DNA of 5,034 nt. Source: Actinomycetota bacterium (lineage in GTDB: Bacteria; Actinomycetota; Thermoleophilia; Gaiellales; F1-60-MAGs149). The position numbers were made by a program, and so were the translations under genes. Location: NCBI GenBank assembly GCA_947481755.1, contig CANKHS010000106.1, positions 1 to 5,034 of the forward strand, given 5' to 3'. Below, in pieces: positions 4,625 to 5,034 of this stretch (the stretch's first letter is position 1; the number at the start of each line of letters is the position of its first letter). Under the pieces are notes generated by a model. It ran no database searches and had not been told where the DNA came from. It saw nothing but the letters and a program-made list of their open reading frames with translations.

Positions 4625-5034
4625 ATGTCGAGTGATGTTGAGTCGAAATTCCATTTCTCGCGAGAGATGGTGAGCGGCGAGATCTACCGCAAGTACGAGA
4701 AGGCGATGCGGAAGCACTGGAAGGTCGAAGACCTCGACTTTACGCAGGACGCGCTCGACTGGCAGCGCATCACGCCCGAGCAGCAGAAGGGCCTACTTGG
4801 CATCACGATCCGCTTTCTCGCGGGTGAGCAGGCCGTCACGGACGAGCTCGTGCCGATGCTGGCCGCCTCGCACGCGTTGCGCCGTTTCGATTGGACGATG
4901 TTCCTCGCGACGTTCCTGCTGGAGGAGGCCAAGCACGCCGAGTTCTTTATGCGCTGGCATGAGGCTGTCGTCGGGGTGGTCGACCCGAGCGAGGTTGCAC
5001 CGCATTTCTTGACGCGCGGCAAGACAGTCGACCC
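4625..5034 (+). CDS. R2-like ligand-binding oxidase (R2lox), N-terminal part, runs off window
   Basis: 136 residues are visible; the rest lies beyond the window. R2lox proteins are ferritin-like Mn/Fe oxidases related to the class I ribonucleotide reductase beta subunit. They bind a fatty-acid-like ligand and do not make the tyrosyl radical used for deoxyribonucleotide synthesis. The family is seen in DLDFTQDALDWQRITPEQ (37-54), FLAGEQAVTDEL (64-75) and FLLEEAKHAEFFMRW (97-111). Metal ligands E68, E101 and H104, and V71 of the Val-Tyr ether cross-link, fall at the same numbers as I recall for Mycobacterium tuberculosis Rv0233; the partner tyrosine (about 162) lies outside the window. Often mis-annotated as NrdB/NrdF. 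The N-terminal 35 residues fit the family less closely. It is divergent from the toxin-antitoxin operon and the natural substrate is unknown. Confidence 0.85.
   Translation, partial: MSSDVESKFHFSREMVSGEIYRKYEKAMRKHWKVEDLDFTQDALDWQRITPEQQKGLLGITIRFLAGEQAVTDELVPMLAASHALRRFDWTMFLATFLLEEAKHAEFFMRWHEAVVGVVDPSEVAPHFLTRGKTVD

Noticed and set aside
4111..4626. Minus-strand frame of 171 codons over the toxin-antitoxin region
   Set aside because: It overlaps both the antitoxin and toxin in another frame and has no domain signal; the Phd and PIN motifs are unambiguous in their own frames.
4684..5022. Minus-strand frame opposite R2lox
   Set aside because: Cys/Ser/Arg-rich shadow of a gene whose metal-ligand motifs are clear on the plus strand.
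1..5034. CRISPR array, tRNA or rRNA genes, insertion sequence or phage genes
   Set aside because: No regularly spaced repeats, no tRNA or rRNA sequence recognised, no transposase or integrase motifs and no terminal repeats were seen.

Overview
The window (about 5 kb, GC-rich, roughly 58-60% by eye) looks like chromosomal DNA of an actinobacterium-like, high-GC bacterium. This rests on the codon use, the GTG and possible TTG starts, the leaderless-type promoters (TANNNT exactly 6 nt before four start codons) and the gene families present: R2lox, a Phd/PIN toxin-antitoxin pair and a DMFA-like secreted protein. The lineage cannot be fixed from this sequence; a deep-branching actinobacterial class is only a guess.

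Layout. (1) 1-564, minus: folE, GTP cyclohydrolase I, complete at the N-terminus and cut by the window edge a few residues before its C-terminus. (2) 565-742: a divergent intergenic region packed with inverted repeats beside folE and carrying -10 elements for both flanking genes. (3) 743-2080, plus: a membrane-anchored extracytoplasmic PQQ-like (BamB/quinoprotein-type) eight-bladed beta-propeller of unknown partner. (4) 2056-3744, minus: a secreted protein with an N-terminal beta-rich/FlgD-Ig-like part and a C-terminal N,N-dimethylformamidase-beta-like domain. Its 3' end overlaps the propeller gene's 3' end by 25 bp. (5) 3843-4489, minus: a type II toxin-antitoxin operon, Phd/YefM-family antitoxin followed by a VapC-type PIN ribonuclease with a GTGA start/stop overlap. 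A perfect 18-bp palindrome lies on its predicted -10. (6) 4625-5034, plus: the 5' part of an R2-like ligand-binding oxidase (R2lox), ribosome-binding-site led, transcribed divergently from the toxin-antitoxin operon.

How the genes relate. Only the toxin and antitoxin form a clear functional unit. The propeller and the DMFA-like protein are both predicted to sit outside the membrane and are convergent, so a functional link is possible but not shown. folE and R2lox look like independent transcription units.

The most notable non-coding signals are: the consistent leaderless promoter geometry at four genes; the cluster of nested inverted repeats over the folE promoter; the antitoxin operator palindrome; and an octamer, CGTGATCG, found eight times on both strands (about 0.2 expected), with two copies 21 bp apart flanking the -35 region of the DMFA-like gene. 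I did not find a convincing new defence or mobile system; the regulatory DNA is the most promising material here.
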